NCBI RefSeq assembly: GCF_000224785.1
Contig: NZ_AGAV01000011.1
Coordinates: 1-44,967, forward strand
Direction of reading: 5' to 3'
DNA from: Lentibacillus jeotgali
Lineage (GTDB): Bacteria > Bacillota > Bacilli > Bacillales > Amphibacillaceae
Length of the DNA: 44,967 bases
The notes beneath the pieces are model-generated. The model searched no databases and had not been told where the DNA came from. It worked only from the letters and a program-made list of their open reading frames with translations. Shown here piece by piece: positions 7,209 through 14,955 of this stretch; positions within the stretch are counted from its first letter, which is position 1; each line of letters starts with the position of its first letter. Position numbers and translations under genes: made by a program.

Positions 7209-7637
7209 ATGAATGAAATATTACAACCTTTAGTTGGTTTGATTGGTGTTGTAATTGGTGGTGTCATATCATATGTAGCACAAACAAAGCACCAAGAAAA
7301 AACTGAGAAGAAAAATGATAAACGCCAAAAGCACATTGCTTATAATAATTTCCTTTTACTTGAGGGAGAAAACTCTCCCTTGGTAATACCAATGCATCAT
7401 GGAGAGAAAGAAGATTTTGAATCGAAAGCATATGCTGAGGGTACCAGAAAGATTTTATATGAAAATCTGCATTTGTTTGATAAAAAGGTAGTCAAGAATG
7501 TGTTAAGAATAGATTTTGTAGAGGAAAGAGCTGAAGTTATGGGGCCTGAACCAGAGGATACGTATGAAATATACCATCTATACTTAGAGATAAAAAATGC
7601 AATCATAAAAGATTATGAAAATGATATTAAAGGCTAA
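7209..7637 (+). CDS. Membrane-anchored protein, unknown function
   Basis: 142 residues from ATG; the GGAGGTGG-like site is weak (GAAGGTGG, 12 bases away). One N-terminal transmembrane helix (LVGLIGVVIGGVISYVA) is followed by a strongly charged linker (KHQEKTEKKNDKRQKH) and a soluble, mostly helical domain. This 'short N-in helix plus cytoplasmic domain' layout is frequent in small Bacillaceae proteins near defence or phage genes, but I do not recognise the domain. Between repeats 10 and 11. Confidence 0.65.
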   Translation: MNEILQPLVGLIGVVIGGVISYVAQTKHQEKTEKKNDKRQKHIAYNNFLLLEGENSPLVIPMHHGEKEDFESKAYAEGTRKILYENLHLFDKKVVKNVLRIDFVEERAEVMGPEPEDTYEIYHLYLEIKNAIIKDYENDIKG

Positions 7638-7657
7638 ATAAAAATTCGTTGTTTCGG

Positions 7658-7718
7658 AAACGGGAGCCTATCTGGAATAAACTTTCCCATTTGGCAGATG
7701 AATGGGGGACGATTGGGA
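7658..7718 (+). repeat. Degenerate repeat, copy 11
   Basis: aacGGGAGCC, tatctggaataaac, then a decayed tail. It sits just before the IS4-family element. Confidence 0.45.
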
Positions 7719-7756
7719 CATAGGAGCATAATGAATAGTAAAGGTTAATTAGAAAA

Positions 7757-9359
7757 ACTCAACTTTCGGACACCAAATTCGGAACGCAAACCCTGATATG
7801 TAAAGGATGATTCGTATTCTTTTATCAGGCCGCACCTGGATCCTGCAATGGTTTTTGTAAAAAATCCGGCAGCTTATCATAAAAGCGGTCCAGGAATTGT
7901 TGAATCTGCTGATCGGTCAGCAGGAATTCATCAGCTAACATCGAACCCAATAATTCCAGAATGGTCAAAAGAGCTTCGGCGAAACGAATATCCTCAATTT
8001 CGTCGCAGCACACGAAGAACAACTGGCCGATGGTTTTAGGATCTTCCTCTTCCCTGGAACTGACAGCGAGCATCATATAGCGCAGGAAAACAATGGTTGT
8101 GTGAGCCGTCAGGGCATCATAGCTGCGGCACTGAAATTCTTTTGCCAGTTTCAGGTTGGATTTGGCAACCTTGAAAAAGCATTCGATGGCCCAGCGTTTC
8201 CCGTAGATCTGAACCACGTCTTCCTCGGAATGTTCCAAATTTGTTGTAAGCAGAGCCAACCATTGTTTGGAACGGTTTCGATCACGTACAAAGACAATGC
8301 GGGCCTGGATGTCATCATCGTTTTCATCGGGGCCTATCCCGACAAGGATAGAGGAAAGGATTTTCGCACGACCACGTTTTTTACGCACCTTTTTATAAAG
8401 CTGGTTAAGGGTATAGGACTTCCCCTTGTAGGTGTAGTGGATCTTTGGCGAACGCTTGATCATGCAGACCACATGCAGCGGATAATTCATGACCACTTTT
8501 TTAATGATGCCGGGATACGCGAACCAGCTGTCAAAGAGAAGCGTTTTGGCACCAAGCTTTACAGGATTAATCGCATCCAGCAGCGTAAACATGGTTTCTG
8601 TTCCTTTTCGCAATGCTTCCTTCCGACGACGATATCCGACTGTTCGTTTATCGATAGCCGGATTGATTTCCTGAAAACGGTTTTTAGCTTTTTTCGAGCT
8701 CAACAGGGAAAAGGAAAGCGGCAGGAATGTGGCACCATCCGACCAGCCCAATGTGAGCATGCGAAAACCTTTGACATAATCGCCGGTGGTATGATCTTTC
8801 ACGCGGGATAAAAGTTCCACAGCCTTACTGCGGTTGCGGCCATACGTGGAATCATCCAATACCAGAACGCGCTCCCGGTCACCTGATGTCAACGGAAGGA
8901 TGTACTTTTCGATAAGATGTTCGCCCACATCCACAAGAAGCTTGCGCCAGTTATAGGTCGTCCGTTTCAAGAGATCATACACAGCGTCTTTGTGCAACGA
9001 TTTGGATGGACGTCCGGATTCAAGTGTTCGATACAAGTTTTTACCTTGCAGCACAAGTGAAAAAATGAATTGAACAATCAGTAACGCAGAGACGCCTTTT
9101 TCTTTGTGAATGTTGGCCCGATGCAGAAAAGTACCAATCTTGGCCTGTTTAAAAAAACGGGTCACCCGGGAATTCAGCTTTTCATTTTGATCAGAATTTG
9201 GTAAAGTAGCCATAGAAAACATCCTTTCTTTGGTTTTGGTTTGGTTACCTATATTTTACCAAAGAAAAGGGTGTTTTTTTATACTTTTTGATAGAAAAAG
9301 GACGATAAGTGCTGACTTGGCAAGCGTTTATCCTCGGTATTCAACTCCGAAAGTTGAGT
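7757..9359 (-). mobile_element. IS4-family insertion sequence, complete
   Basis: About 1603 bp with perfect 14-bp ends ACTCAACTTTCGGA at 7757-7770 and, inverted, 9346-9359. The possible target duplication AGAAAA lies directly outside both ends (7751-7756 and 9360-9365). One transposase gene on the minus strand. GC is visibly higher than in neighbouring genes, a sign of recent arrival. Confidence 0.9.
7825..9213 (-). CDS. IS4-family DDE transposase
   Basis: About 462 residues. The start is ATG at 9213 (AAAGGA 8 bases upstream) rather than the in-frame ATG at 9222, which touches the ribosome binding site. The catalytic residues are visible: first Asp in VLVLDDSTYGR, second Asp in LLFDSWFAYPG, and the IS4 signature Y-x2-R-x3-E-x6-K in YGKRWAIECFFKVAK. 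It cuts and pastes the surrounding 1.6-kb element. No frameshift or truncation is seen, so it is probably active. It separates repeat 11 from the HEPN gene. Confidence 0.93.
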   Translation of the reverse strand: MATLPNSDQNEKLNSRVTRFFKQAKIGTFLHRANIHKEKGVSALLIVQFIFSLVLQGKNLYRTLESGRPSKSLHKDAVYDLLKRTTYNWRKLLVDVGEHLIEKYILPLTSGDRERVLVLDDSTYGRNRSKAVELLSRVKDHTTGDYVKGFRMLTLGWSDGATFLPLSFSLLSSKKAKNRFQEINPAIDKRTVGYRRRKEALRKGTETMFTLLDAINPVKLGAKTLLFDSWFAYPGIIKKVVMNYPLHVVCMIKRSPKIHYTYKGKSYTLNQLYKKVRKKRGRAKILSSILVGIGPDENDDDIQARIVFVRDRNRSKQWLALLTTNLEHSEEDVVQIYGKRWAIECFFKVAKSNLKLAKEFQCRSYDALTAHTTIVFLRYMMLAVSSREEEDPKTIGQLFFVCCDEIEDIRFAEALLTILELLGSMLADEFLLTDQQIQQFLDRFYDKLPDFLQKPLQDPGAA

Positions 9360-9476
9360 AGAAAAAAACTTGTAAATCGGAGTATTGAAGTATTTTAGTT
9401 ATGTTTTAAAAGAACAAGTTAATATATTAAATTGGACGGAAAAAGTAGAAATTTATTTAAACAGGTGGTTAGTCAA

Positions 9477-10358
9477 ATGAGTGATTTTACCTATACTTTA
9501 CCATTTACTAATGAGCAGTTTCTTATTGGGATACGAAATGAGCTTAAAAGAAAAGGTAAAACAAATTTATATAATTTCCTAAAAAAATCCAGACTTTCTG
9601 TAGATAAATTAGGGATTTCCTATTACGTTAATCATTCCGGTAGGTGGGACGCAGAGGGTGTCGGTATTAAGTTTTATGTTCATCCAGCGAACATCGACAC
9701 TCTCAATACGGGTGCAAACAAAAACAATTTGTTTGCAATATGCAATAATTTGATACCAGGAGAGGTTGGCTTTGATCTTAAGGAAATTGAATTTGCCCCC
9801 GATCTTAGTATCAGCTTTGATGATGATATTGTCTCGGACTTGGAAAATCAAGTGAGTGAAACAACTAATTCGATAATTAAACATATATTACCAGAAGATA
9901 TCAGGGAAAAGGGTAAATACATGGCAGAGGTTTATACATACCTTTATTCAGTTGAAAATTCACTTAGGGTTTTTATTGAAATAGTATCAAAGGAAAAATA
10001 CGGAGAAGATTATTTTAGTAAATTAAATGTGACAAAATCATTAAAAAATACCATGTCAAGTAGAAAAGAGAAAGCAGAAAAGAAAAAATGGTTAAGCGTC
10101 AGAGGGGACAATAGCTTGTTTTATTTGGATTTTAAAGACTTAGGTACATTGATCAATAATAATTGGGATATGTTTGAGGAGTATTTTGACACTCAGGATT
10201 TTATATTGCCCAAGATTAATGAAATGGCCGATTGTAGAAATTTAATTGCACACAATAGTTATGTCGGTAAAACTGAAAGAGATCTTCTGAAATCCTACTA
10301 TAATTCTATACTAAAACAAATTGAAGACAAGTTTAGTAAAAGTTATGATTGGTTTTAG
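9477..10358 (+). CDS. HEPN-domain protein (Swt1-like C-terminus)
   Basis: About 293 residues from ATG at 9477, with AGGTGG 10 bases upstream; the TTG at 9432 lacks a site. The C-terminal third carries the HEPN ribonuclease signature R-x4-H in ADCRNLIAHNSY, embedded in a helical domain (YTYLYSVENSLRVFIE ... LPKINEMADCRN). This matches the Swt1/HEPN-type domains of RNA-cleaving defence and toxin proteins. The N-terminal ~150 residues are not recognised and may be the sensing part. No antitoxin (MNT-type nucleotidyltransferase) gene is adjacent. Likely an RNase in anti-phage defence; activity inferred only from the motif. Confidence 0.7.
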   Translation: MSDFTYTLPFTNEQFLIGIRNELKRKGKTNLYNFLKKSRLSVDKLGISYYVNHSGRWDAEGVGIKFYVHPANIDTLNTGANKNNLFAICNNLIPGEVGFDLKEIEFAPDLSISFDDDIVSDLENQVSETTNSIIKHILPEDIREKGKYMAEVYTYLYSVENSLRVFIEIVSKEKYGEDYFSKLNVTKSLKNTMSSRKEKAEKKKWLSVRGDNSLFYLDFKDLGTLINNNWDMFEEYFDTQDFILPKINEMADCRNLIAHNSYVGKTERDLLKSYYNSILKQIEDKFSKSYDWF

Positions 10359-10505
10359 TCATAGTGAGTACTCCATAATATTTTTTCGGAAGGATTTATG
10401 GCTGTTTAGGGTTAGTTGATTTTGCGTATGGAGGGCGTTATTGTTTTTGTCAACGTGAAAATGGTGGAAATACTATTTCCTCAATACGATAACAGCTAAA
10501 AGACT

Positions 10506-10564
10506 GTTCCATAATCGGGCGCGCTAATTGAGCAATTGCGTACTTCTGAATCGGGCCAGATGGC
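10506..10564 (+). repeat. GGGCGC repeat, copy 12 (variant loop)
   Basis: gttccataatcGGGCGC, gctaattgagcaattgcg, tacttctgaatcgggccagatgg. The left core and the tail gggccagat are kept; the inner hairpin is a different variant (AATTGagCAATT). Confidence 0.7.
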
Positions 10565-10598
10565 TTTTATTCTATTAGTTCATAAGAGGGGTGGTTTG

Positions 10599-10850
10599 GT
10601 GAAATTTGCTTGGATTGCTTGGTGGATCGTAAATGCTTTTTGGTTGGCCTTATTCGCAGCAGGATCGATTTTTTTAGCACAAAGAGACGTAGATGCGACC
10701 GGTGCTATTCAAACTCCGGAAATCATTATGTTAAATATTTTGGTTTTAGCATTACCTTTTTTGATCCCTTTGCTCATTCAAATTGGTTGGTTAGTTGCAA
10801 TGCTGGTTATTAAAAACAAAAGAAATAAAGAAATGACTGTTCAGGAATAG
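10599..10850 (+). CDS. Two-helix membrane protein, unknown
   Basis: About 83 residues from GTG at 10599 with AGAGGGGTGG upstream; the ATG-type codons from 10536 lie in repeat 12. Two hydrophobic segments (FAWIAWWIVNAFWLALFAAG and LNILVLALPFLIPLLIQIGW) are separated by a short polar loop QRDVDATGAIQTPE; the end is basic. The stop codon TAG overlaps the first base of the next repeat's GGGCGC. Function unknown. Confidence 0.65.
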   Translation: MKFAWIAWWIVNAFWLALFAAGSIFLAQRDVDATGAIQTPEIIMLNILVLALPFLIPLLIQIGWLVAMLVIKNKRNKEMTVQE

Positions 10851-10900
10851 GGCGCAGTTGGGGAATAAAGACCAGCGCCCAAATGCCATTGTAGGGCACG
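10850..10900 (+). repeat. GGGCGC repeat, copy 13 (uninterrupted counterpart of copy 7)
   Basis: GGGCGC, agttggggaataaagacca, GCGCCC, aaatgccattgtagggcacg. It shows what copy 7 looks like without the intron. Confidence 0.92.
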
Positions 10901-11057
10901 TTTATGTAACACGATAAGGTAGAAGGGAACAAGTGCCTGTCAGTTAGAGCATCGTTATTTGGTTCGTGCATAATACGGTTCATGAGCATACTGCTTAATA
11001 AAGTTATGAGCAGTATGCTAGAATATATTCGAGAATGATAAAGGGAGGAAGTACTAT

Positions 11058-11570
11058 ATGAGTCGACACATTGCAGTCCTTGTAACAGACATGGTAGAAG
11101 AAATTGAATTAACTGATCCTGTGAAAGCTTACAAAGAGGCTGGGCATACGGTAGATATTATCAGTAATGAAGCAAAAAAAACCATCAATGGCAAAAATGG
11201 AGACGAAATACAAGCGGATAGAGGCATAGATGAAGTAAATGCAAACGATTATGATGCATTACTCGTACCTGGCGGGTTTTCTCCTGACTTACTACGTATT
11301 AATCCGAAGAATAGTGAGTTTGCGAAAACATTTTTCCAAGACAATAAACCCATATTTTCAATTTGCCATGGTCCACAGTTTCTCGTTAATACAGACCAAC
11401 TAAAAGGTAGAGAGCTAACAAGTTTTGTTTCCGTAAGAAAAGACTTGGAAAATGCAGGAGCAACTGTAAAAGATGAAGAAGTAATCGTAGATGGAAACCT
11501 TGTAACAAGCAGAACACCTGATGATCTTCCTGCATTCAATCGCGAATCTCTAAAGCTTTTAGAAAAATAA
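11058..11570 (+). CDS. DJ-1/PfpI family protein (YfkM-like), copy B
   Basis: 170 residues, amino-acid identical to the gene at 4551. It has the same GGGAGGAAG ribosome binding site, the Cys103-His104 nucleophile elbow (FSICHGPQ) and the same terminator. It lies on the second copy of an 825-bp unit bounded by GGGCGC cores. Two identical gene copies may raise dosage of a stress-response deglycase-like protein. Identity inside the gene with a few changes in the leader suggests a recent duplication or gene conversion. Confidence 0.92.
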   Translation: MSRHIAVLVTDMVEEIELTDPVKAYKEAGHTVDIISNEAKKTINGKNGDEIQADRGIDEVNANDYDALLVPGGFSPDLLRINPKNSEFAKTFFQDNKPIFSICHGPQFLVNTDQLKGRELTSFVSVRKDLENAGATVKDEEVIVDGNLVTSRTPDDLPAFNRESLKLLEK

Positions 11571-11585
11571 TTTGTCAATCGTAAA

Positions 11586-11624
11586 GGGGGGCTGTTAATC
11601 ATGCAGCCTCTCTTTATTTTTTAT
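11586..11624 (+). terminator. Rho-independent terminator after DJ-1/PfpI copy B
   Basis: Same stem as 5079-5117: GGGGGGCTG with CAGCCTCTC, then a T-rich tail. Confidence 0.75.
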
Positions 11625-11667
11625 TTGATAATAGACAAAGCGCTCATGCCCATCTGCCATGATCTTC

Positions 11668-11735
11668 GTCAAACGGGCGCTAATCAGGAACAAGAATTGC
11701 ACCAATACCCGCATATGATGTCCGTTTAATGGGGG
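11668..11735 (+). repeat. GGGCGC repeat, copy 14
   Basis: caaacGGGCGC, taatcaggaacaagaattgc, accaatacccgcatatgatg, tccgtttaat. Left core and the gcatat segment are kept; the right arm is decayed. Confidence 0.7.
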
Positions 11736-11801
11736 TAATTGAAACTGAAAATATGATTCCTTCGTATGGAAATAGTAATAAGAACAAAAGGTGAATTGGA
11801 A

Positions 11802-12356
11802 ATGATGAATTATAATTATGCGACCAGTTTAAATGGTTTTACTACAAAGCCCTTAAATGTATACAAAGGAATTGAACAAATCGGGGTTATTCAAGGTTAC
11901 TTTGACAATCTAATTAAGAAATTTATTGATGAAATTGTAGGTGGGGTGCCTATGTTTCTTAAATTCCAGTTAAAGGATCAATTTGGAAACGTTCGGTTAC
12001 ACTCTAAACCTCGAACCTTTAAAAGTGAGATTGCTATTACTTATTTTGACTCCAACAATGAAAAATGTGAAATTCTAATGATGCATGGAAAGGATGCAAA
12101 TTTTGGACCTAAACAAATAGAATTTCGGTATAAGGGTGAAGATTATTTAATATACAAAAAGGAATCATTGAAGAAGGCTTTAACCCTAAAATCAGAGTCA
12201 GCAGAAATATTTCTAGGTGAAAAATTAATAGCTGATTGGAATATACATGTCAGTGAACAAAGGGTTAATGTACGCATATATGATAACGATTTTATAGAAG
12301 ATGAGTATTTAATACTTGGAGTTTTTCATGCTTTTTTATACGCAACGAAGGGGTGA
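11802..12356 (+). CDS. Tubby C-terminal-like (YxjI/LURP-one-type) protein
   Basis: About 184 residues from ATG at 11802 or the next ATG at 11805, with AAAGGTG about 9 bases before; upstream in-frame codons to 11766 lack a site. It begins MMNYNYATSLNGFTTKPLNVYK and has the alternating-strand pattern LKFQLKDQFGNVRLHSKP ... KFVKHGKDAN-like turns and IEFRYKGEDYLIYK, with a C-terminal hydrophobic helix (YLILGVFHAFLYAT). This fits the tubby-like beta-barrel with a central helix seen in YxjI-type proteins. The assignment is by fold pattern and is not certain; function unknown. Single gene between repeats 14 and 15. Confidence 0.55.
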   Translation: MMNYNYATSLNGFTTKPLNVYKGIEQIGVIQGYFDNLIKKFIDEIVGGVPMFLKFQLKDQFGNVRLHSKPRTFKSEIAITYFDSNNEKCEILMMHGKDANFGPKQIEFRYKGEDYLIYKKESLKKALTLKSESAEIFLGEKLIADWNIHVSEQRVNVRIYDNDFIEDEYLILGVFHAFLYATKG

Positions 12357-12378
12357 ATCAGTTAGGCAGCCATCTTAA

Positions 12379-12445
12379 GCAATCGGGCGCCATTCCGGAA
12401 TAACACCTGGCGCCTGTTCCCATACAAAAGGGCAAGATTGTTAAA
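12379..12445 (+). repeat. GGGCGC repeat, copy 15
   Basis: CAATCGGGCGCC, attccggaataacacct, GGCGCC, tgttcccatacaaaagggcaa, GATTG. The outer CAATC/GATTG and inner GGGCGCC/GGCGCC arms are both intact, giving a nested fold. Confidence 0.95.
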
Positions 12446-12464
12446 TAAACATAGGAGGGGAGAT

Positions 12465-12710
12465 ATGAAGCATATTCTCCAATTTACACTGGGGTATTTA
12501 GGGTATTTCCTAATAGTATTTATGGCGTTAAGGGCTTTGCTTATTCAAAATGATACAATAGGGTTTACTATATTAGTTGTTGGATCTTTTTTACTTGTGA
12601 ACTACCTGCATTATTTAGAAAAAAAGCATGAAACTCCAAGGTATAGTGGCTACATAAAAGTAATTCTAGTTATAGCATTTTTAATTTCAGGTCTTATAAT
12701 GCTTTTTTAA
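12465..12710 (+). CDS. Small membrane protein, unknown
   Basis: 81 residues from ATG at 12465 with AGGAGGGGAG directly upstream. Three hydrophobic segments (FTLGYLGYFLIVFMALRALL, IGFTILVVGSFLLVNYL, VILVIAFLISGLIMLF), with a charged loop EKKHETPRYSG between the last two. Probably three membrane helices. No family recognised. Single gene between repeats 15 and 16. Confidence 0.7.
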   Translation: MKHILQFTLGYLGYFLIVFMALRALLIQNDTIGFTILVVGSFLLVNYLHYLEKKHETPRYSGYIKVILVIAFLISGLIMLF

Positions 12711-12780
12711 ACAATCGAGGCGCTTTTCTCTAATAAGGATTAGCGCCAGTATCGCATATAAGGACCATTTAATTGAATAA
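12711..12780 (+). repeat. GGGCGC repeat, copy 16
   Basis: ACAATCgaGGCGCT, tttctctaataaggatt, AGCGCC, agtatcgcatataaggacca, tttaattgaataac. Close to copies 1 and 4. Confidence 0.9.
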
Positions 12781-12814
12781 CTTATTGCAAAAATAAAGCC
12801 AATTTGAAACAATT

Positions 12815-12842
12815 GGTATAATATTTTAATCTTGATTATACC
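12815..12842 (+). promoter_or_regulatory. Candidate operator/promoter palindrome
   Basis: GGTATAAT and ATTATACC form an 8-bp inverted repeat around attttaatcttg. TATAAT within it could be the -10 of the gene at 12862; no convincing -35 is present. Confidence 0.35.
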
Positions 12843-12861
12843 TAATCGGAGTGTTGTTTAT

Positions 12862-13173
12862 ATGAATGAAATTGTTTGGAGTGATATTATATTCCAATTA
12901 ATTACTTTTGTAATTTTAATACTAACGATTGTACTAATTGTGTTAGCTTTTCGGGAAACGATTAAAAGATCCAAACAGATTGATAATATACCAATTATAA
13001 ACATAGTTATTGATATAGCACTTATATTGTTACTTTGGTTTGTTCTTGATTTTATGAATGTAAACATATCATATGTAGTTCCAAATTTAATAGAATGGGC
13101 GACAAAGTTTATACTCCCTTGGATAGGATTATATTGGCTTATAAGGCTTATTAAAATTTTTGAGAAGAAATAA
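12862..13173 (+). CDS. Three-helix membrane protein, unknown
   Basis: 103 residues from ATG at 12862, with CGGAGTG 10 bases upstream; the earlier in-frame ATT/ATG-like codons overlap the palindrome. Segments: IIFQLITFVILILTIVLIVLAF; IINIVIDIALILLLWFVLDF; and WATKFILPWIGLYWLIRLI, with a basic end EKK. The residues RETIKRSKQID form a cytoplasmic loop. Function unknown. Confidence 0.7.
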   Translation: MNEIVWSDIIFQLITFVILILTIVLIVLAFRETIKRSKQIDNIPIINIVIDIALILLLWFVLDFMNVNISYVVPNLIEWATKFILPWIGLYWLIRLIKIFEKK

Positions 13174-13185
13174 ATCATATTCCCT

Positions 13186-13217
13186 CCGAACGGGCGCTAA
13201 AACGGAACAAAACAATG
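13186..13217 (+). repeat. GGGCGC repeat, copy 17 (shortened)
   Basis: ccgaacGGGCGCtaaaacggaac, then the ribosome binding site of the next gene. The distal half is missing. Confidence 0.65.
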
Positions 13218-13232
13218 TAGGGAGGATGTTTA

Positions 13233-13481
13233 ATGAAAAAGTATATTGTATTTGCCATTAGTTTTATAATTTTGTTTGCGGTATTCCAAATTTTATCTGG
13301 ATATTTGGTGACGTTTTTTTATACTCCAGATATAACGAGCGCTTGGAACCAAGTTGGTGGTTTATCGAATACCACTGTTATTAAAGGTGGTTCTTCTTTC
13401 ACATCATTATTTATTGCCTTTCTTGCCGCAACACTTGCATATTTCGTTCCCAAGATATTTGTAAAAGACAACAGTAAATAA
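13233..13481 (+). CDS. Two-helix membrane protein, unknown
   Basis: 82 residues from ATG with TAGGGAGGATG upstream. First hydrophobic stretch YIVFAISFIILFAVFQILSG, then an extracellular-looking loop (TPDITSAWNQVGGLSNTT), then LFIAFLAATLAYFVPKIF and a basic tail. Looks like a typical small integral protein. Unknown function; between repeats 17 and 18. Confidence 0.7.
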   Translation: MKKYIVFAISFIILFAVFQILSGYLVTFFYTPDITSAWNQVGGLSNTTVIKGGSSFTSLFIAFLAATLAYFVPKIFVKDNSK

Positions 13482-13502
13482 ATTTGCAGTGACAAACTGC
13501 CG

Positions 13503-13545
13503 CAATAGGAGCGCTTTCCCGGAAGAAGAAGCCGTCTATCAGTAT
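13503..13545 (+). repeat. GGGCGC-type repeat, copy 18
   Basis: caatagGAGCGC, tttcccggaagaagaagcc. The core has one change (GGAGCGC) and the distal half is decayed. Confidence 0.55.
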
Positions 13546-13561
13546 TGGTGTTGAGGAGGTG

Positions 13562-13903
13562 TTGGATATTAATGATTCCATTCCTGTTAATGAATATAAT
13601 AGAATAAAAAATAAATTACTGATTCGTACTTTTGTTTCTATCCCAATAACCATAAGTTTCGCAGTTTATTTATATAGTTCGCTTATTCAAGGTGAGATGG
13701 TAAGTCTTAATAAGCTTTTGAATGGAATTGTTGTGGTTCTTATTACAGTATCTATAATGTGGATCATAATGAATACAGATAAACAAATTAAAAAGGAAAA
13801 ACAAAGAGAAATCAAAAAAAAGGATAAAAGCAAAAAACGTATTGCTATTGAGTGTGGTTTAATTTTCCTATTGCTTATCGTACTTATTGTTTACGCCCTA
13901 TAA
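13562..13903 (+). CDS. Three-helix membrane protein, unknown
   Basis: About 113 residues. GAGGAGG ends at 13559; TTG at 13562 is close to it, while the GTG at 13559 overlaps it, so the exact start is uncertain. Hydrophobic segments: LIRTFVSIPITISFAVYLYS, LLNGIVVVLITVSIMWIIM and IECGLIFLLLIVLIVYAL, with a very basic loop (KQIKKEKQREIKKKDKSKK) that should be cytoplasmic. Function unknown. Confidence 0.65.
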   Translation: MDINDSIPVNEYNRIKNKLLIRTFVSIPITISFAVYLYSSLIQGEMVSLNKLLNGIVVVLITVSIMWIIMNTDKQIKKEKQREIKKKDKSKKRIAIECGLIFLLLIVLIVYAL

Positions 13904-13932
13904 TTACCTCGTATTTTGTGAAGTATTAAATT

Positions 13933-13985
13933 ATAGGGCGCTTTCGCGGAAGAAGGCTCCAATAGAGTTGTGCTATATTGCGGGA
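13933..13985 (+). repeat. GGGCGC repeat, copy 19
   Basis: ttatagGGCGCT, ttcgcggaagaaggctcc, aatagagttgtgctatattgc. The left core is present and the distal half has drifted. Confidence 0.6.
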
Positions 13986-14026
13986 TATATTTGCTTTTAG
14001 AAGAAATTAATGTTGGAGGAATTTAG

Positions 14027-14593
14027 ATGTCGGCTACTATTATTTTAATAGGACCAATTTGCGCTGGCAAAAGTACAGTAGCTGAAATTATTTCCAATAA
14101 AACTGGTATTCCTCAACGACCAATGGATGATTTACGATTTGATTATTATGAAGAAAAAGGTTTTAGTAAGGAAACGCAAAATAGAATACATGAAAATGAT
14201 GGCTATATGGCTATGTATGCATATTGGAAGCCATTTGAAGCACATGCAGTTAAAAGAGTATTAGATGACTATCCAAATTGCATTCACGATTTCGGTGCAG
14301 GACATTCTGTTTATGAAGATGAAGTTTTATTTAAAGAAGTTAAGAATGTCCTTGATAAATACGATAATATATTTTTATTGCTGCCAAGTCAAAATGAAAA
14401 GGAATCCATTAATGTTTTAAATGCAAGACTGAAAGATCAGACCACCAACAATGATATATATAAACTTAATGAGCACTTCGTTAAACATACATCAAACAAA
14501 TTCTTAGCTAAGCATATCGTTTATACAAATGGTAGTTCACCAGAAGAAGTTGCTGACAAAATAATTAAAATATCCAATAACGAATTTTGTTAA
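14027..14593 (+). CDS. P-loop kinase (shikimate kinase/AAA_18-like)
   Basis: 188 residues from ATG at 14027 with TTGGAGG 8 bases upstream. Walker A GPICAGKST spans residues 9-17 right at the N-terminus, followed by RPMDDLRFDYYEEKG, the acceptor-binding acidic region of small nucleoside/shikimate-type kinases. The rest is mixed helix/strand with FLLLPS as a later core strand. It probably phosphorylates a small metabolite or nucleoside with ATP. The substrate is unknown and no pathway partners are adjacent. Followed 44 bases later by a small membrane gene in the same cassette. Confidence 0.75.
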   Translation: MSATIILIGPICAGKSTVAEIISNKTGIPQRPMDDLRFDYYEEKGFSKETQNRIHENDGYMAMYAYWKPFEAHAVKRVLDDYPNCIHDFGAGHSVYEDEVLFKEVKNVLDKYDNIFLLLPSQNEKESINVLNARLKDQTTNNDIYKLNEHFVKHTSNKFLAKHIVYTNGSSPEEVADKIIKISNNEFC

Positions 14594-14637
14594 GTAACTT
14601 TTGAAAGCAAGTCACTGGTACAAGGGGAAAAATATTT

Positions 14638-14805
14638 ATGATGAAATTGCAGGTAACGACGTTTGTCTTGATCGGAGGAATAATTGGATTTTTTACAGAT
14701 GGCGTAATGATTGGAGCTGGCGCAGGAGCACTTGTTTTCATAGCATACAGGTTAGAGAAAGTGTTGGGAGATAACATAAGGAATAGTAGCAGATCTATGA
14801 AATAA
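14638..14805 (+). CDS. Small glycine-rich membrane protein (55 aa)
   Basis: ATG at 14638 (or the adjacent ATG at 14641) with AAGGGGAAA upstream. The hydrophobic, Gly/Ala-rich stretch VLIGGIIGFFTDGVMIG then AGAGALVFIAYRLEKVLG suggests a hairpin of two short helices, like glycine-zipper proteins. The tail NIRNSSRSMK is basic. Second gene of its cassette. Unknown function. Confidence 0.55.
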   Translation: MMKLQVTTFVLIGGIIGFFTDGVMIGAGAGALVFIAYRLEKVLGDNIRNSSRSMK

Positions 14806-14857
14806 ACGGGCGCACTTCCGGAAGAAAGGTATGTGCAGTCTTGGCTATATGGACCTA
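14803..14857 (+). repeat. GGGCGC repeat, copy 20, left part (interrupted by IS3 element)
   Basis: aaacGGGCGC, acttccggaagaaaggtatg. A tail-like piece (aaggccatataacgaaag) resumes at about 16226 beyond the IS3 element, so the element probably inserted into this repeat. Confidence 0.6.
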
Positions 14858-14955
14858 TGTCAAGAAATTGGACACTTAAAATTTGGAATTCTTGTTAAGT
14901 ATTTATCAGGCTGCTCCTGTAGCCTTCGCTGCAGAGAAACAAATTCTCCCCATCA

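Larger units (their letters stand above)
10856..11680 (+). repeat. Duplicated cassette, copy B (DJ-1/PfpI unit)
   Basis: Gap-free match to 4349-5173. Both borders lie at GGGCGC cores. The differences I counted are in the 5' leader, near the ribosome binding site, in the terminator and at the right border, so the copies are recent but not identical. Confidence 0.92.

Noticed and set aside
8101-8811. 236-codon plus-strand frame opposite the IS4 transposase
   Set aside because: Shadow of the transposase on the opposite strand, without a start site or recognisable domain.
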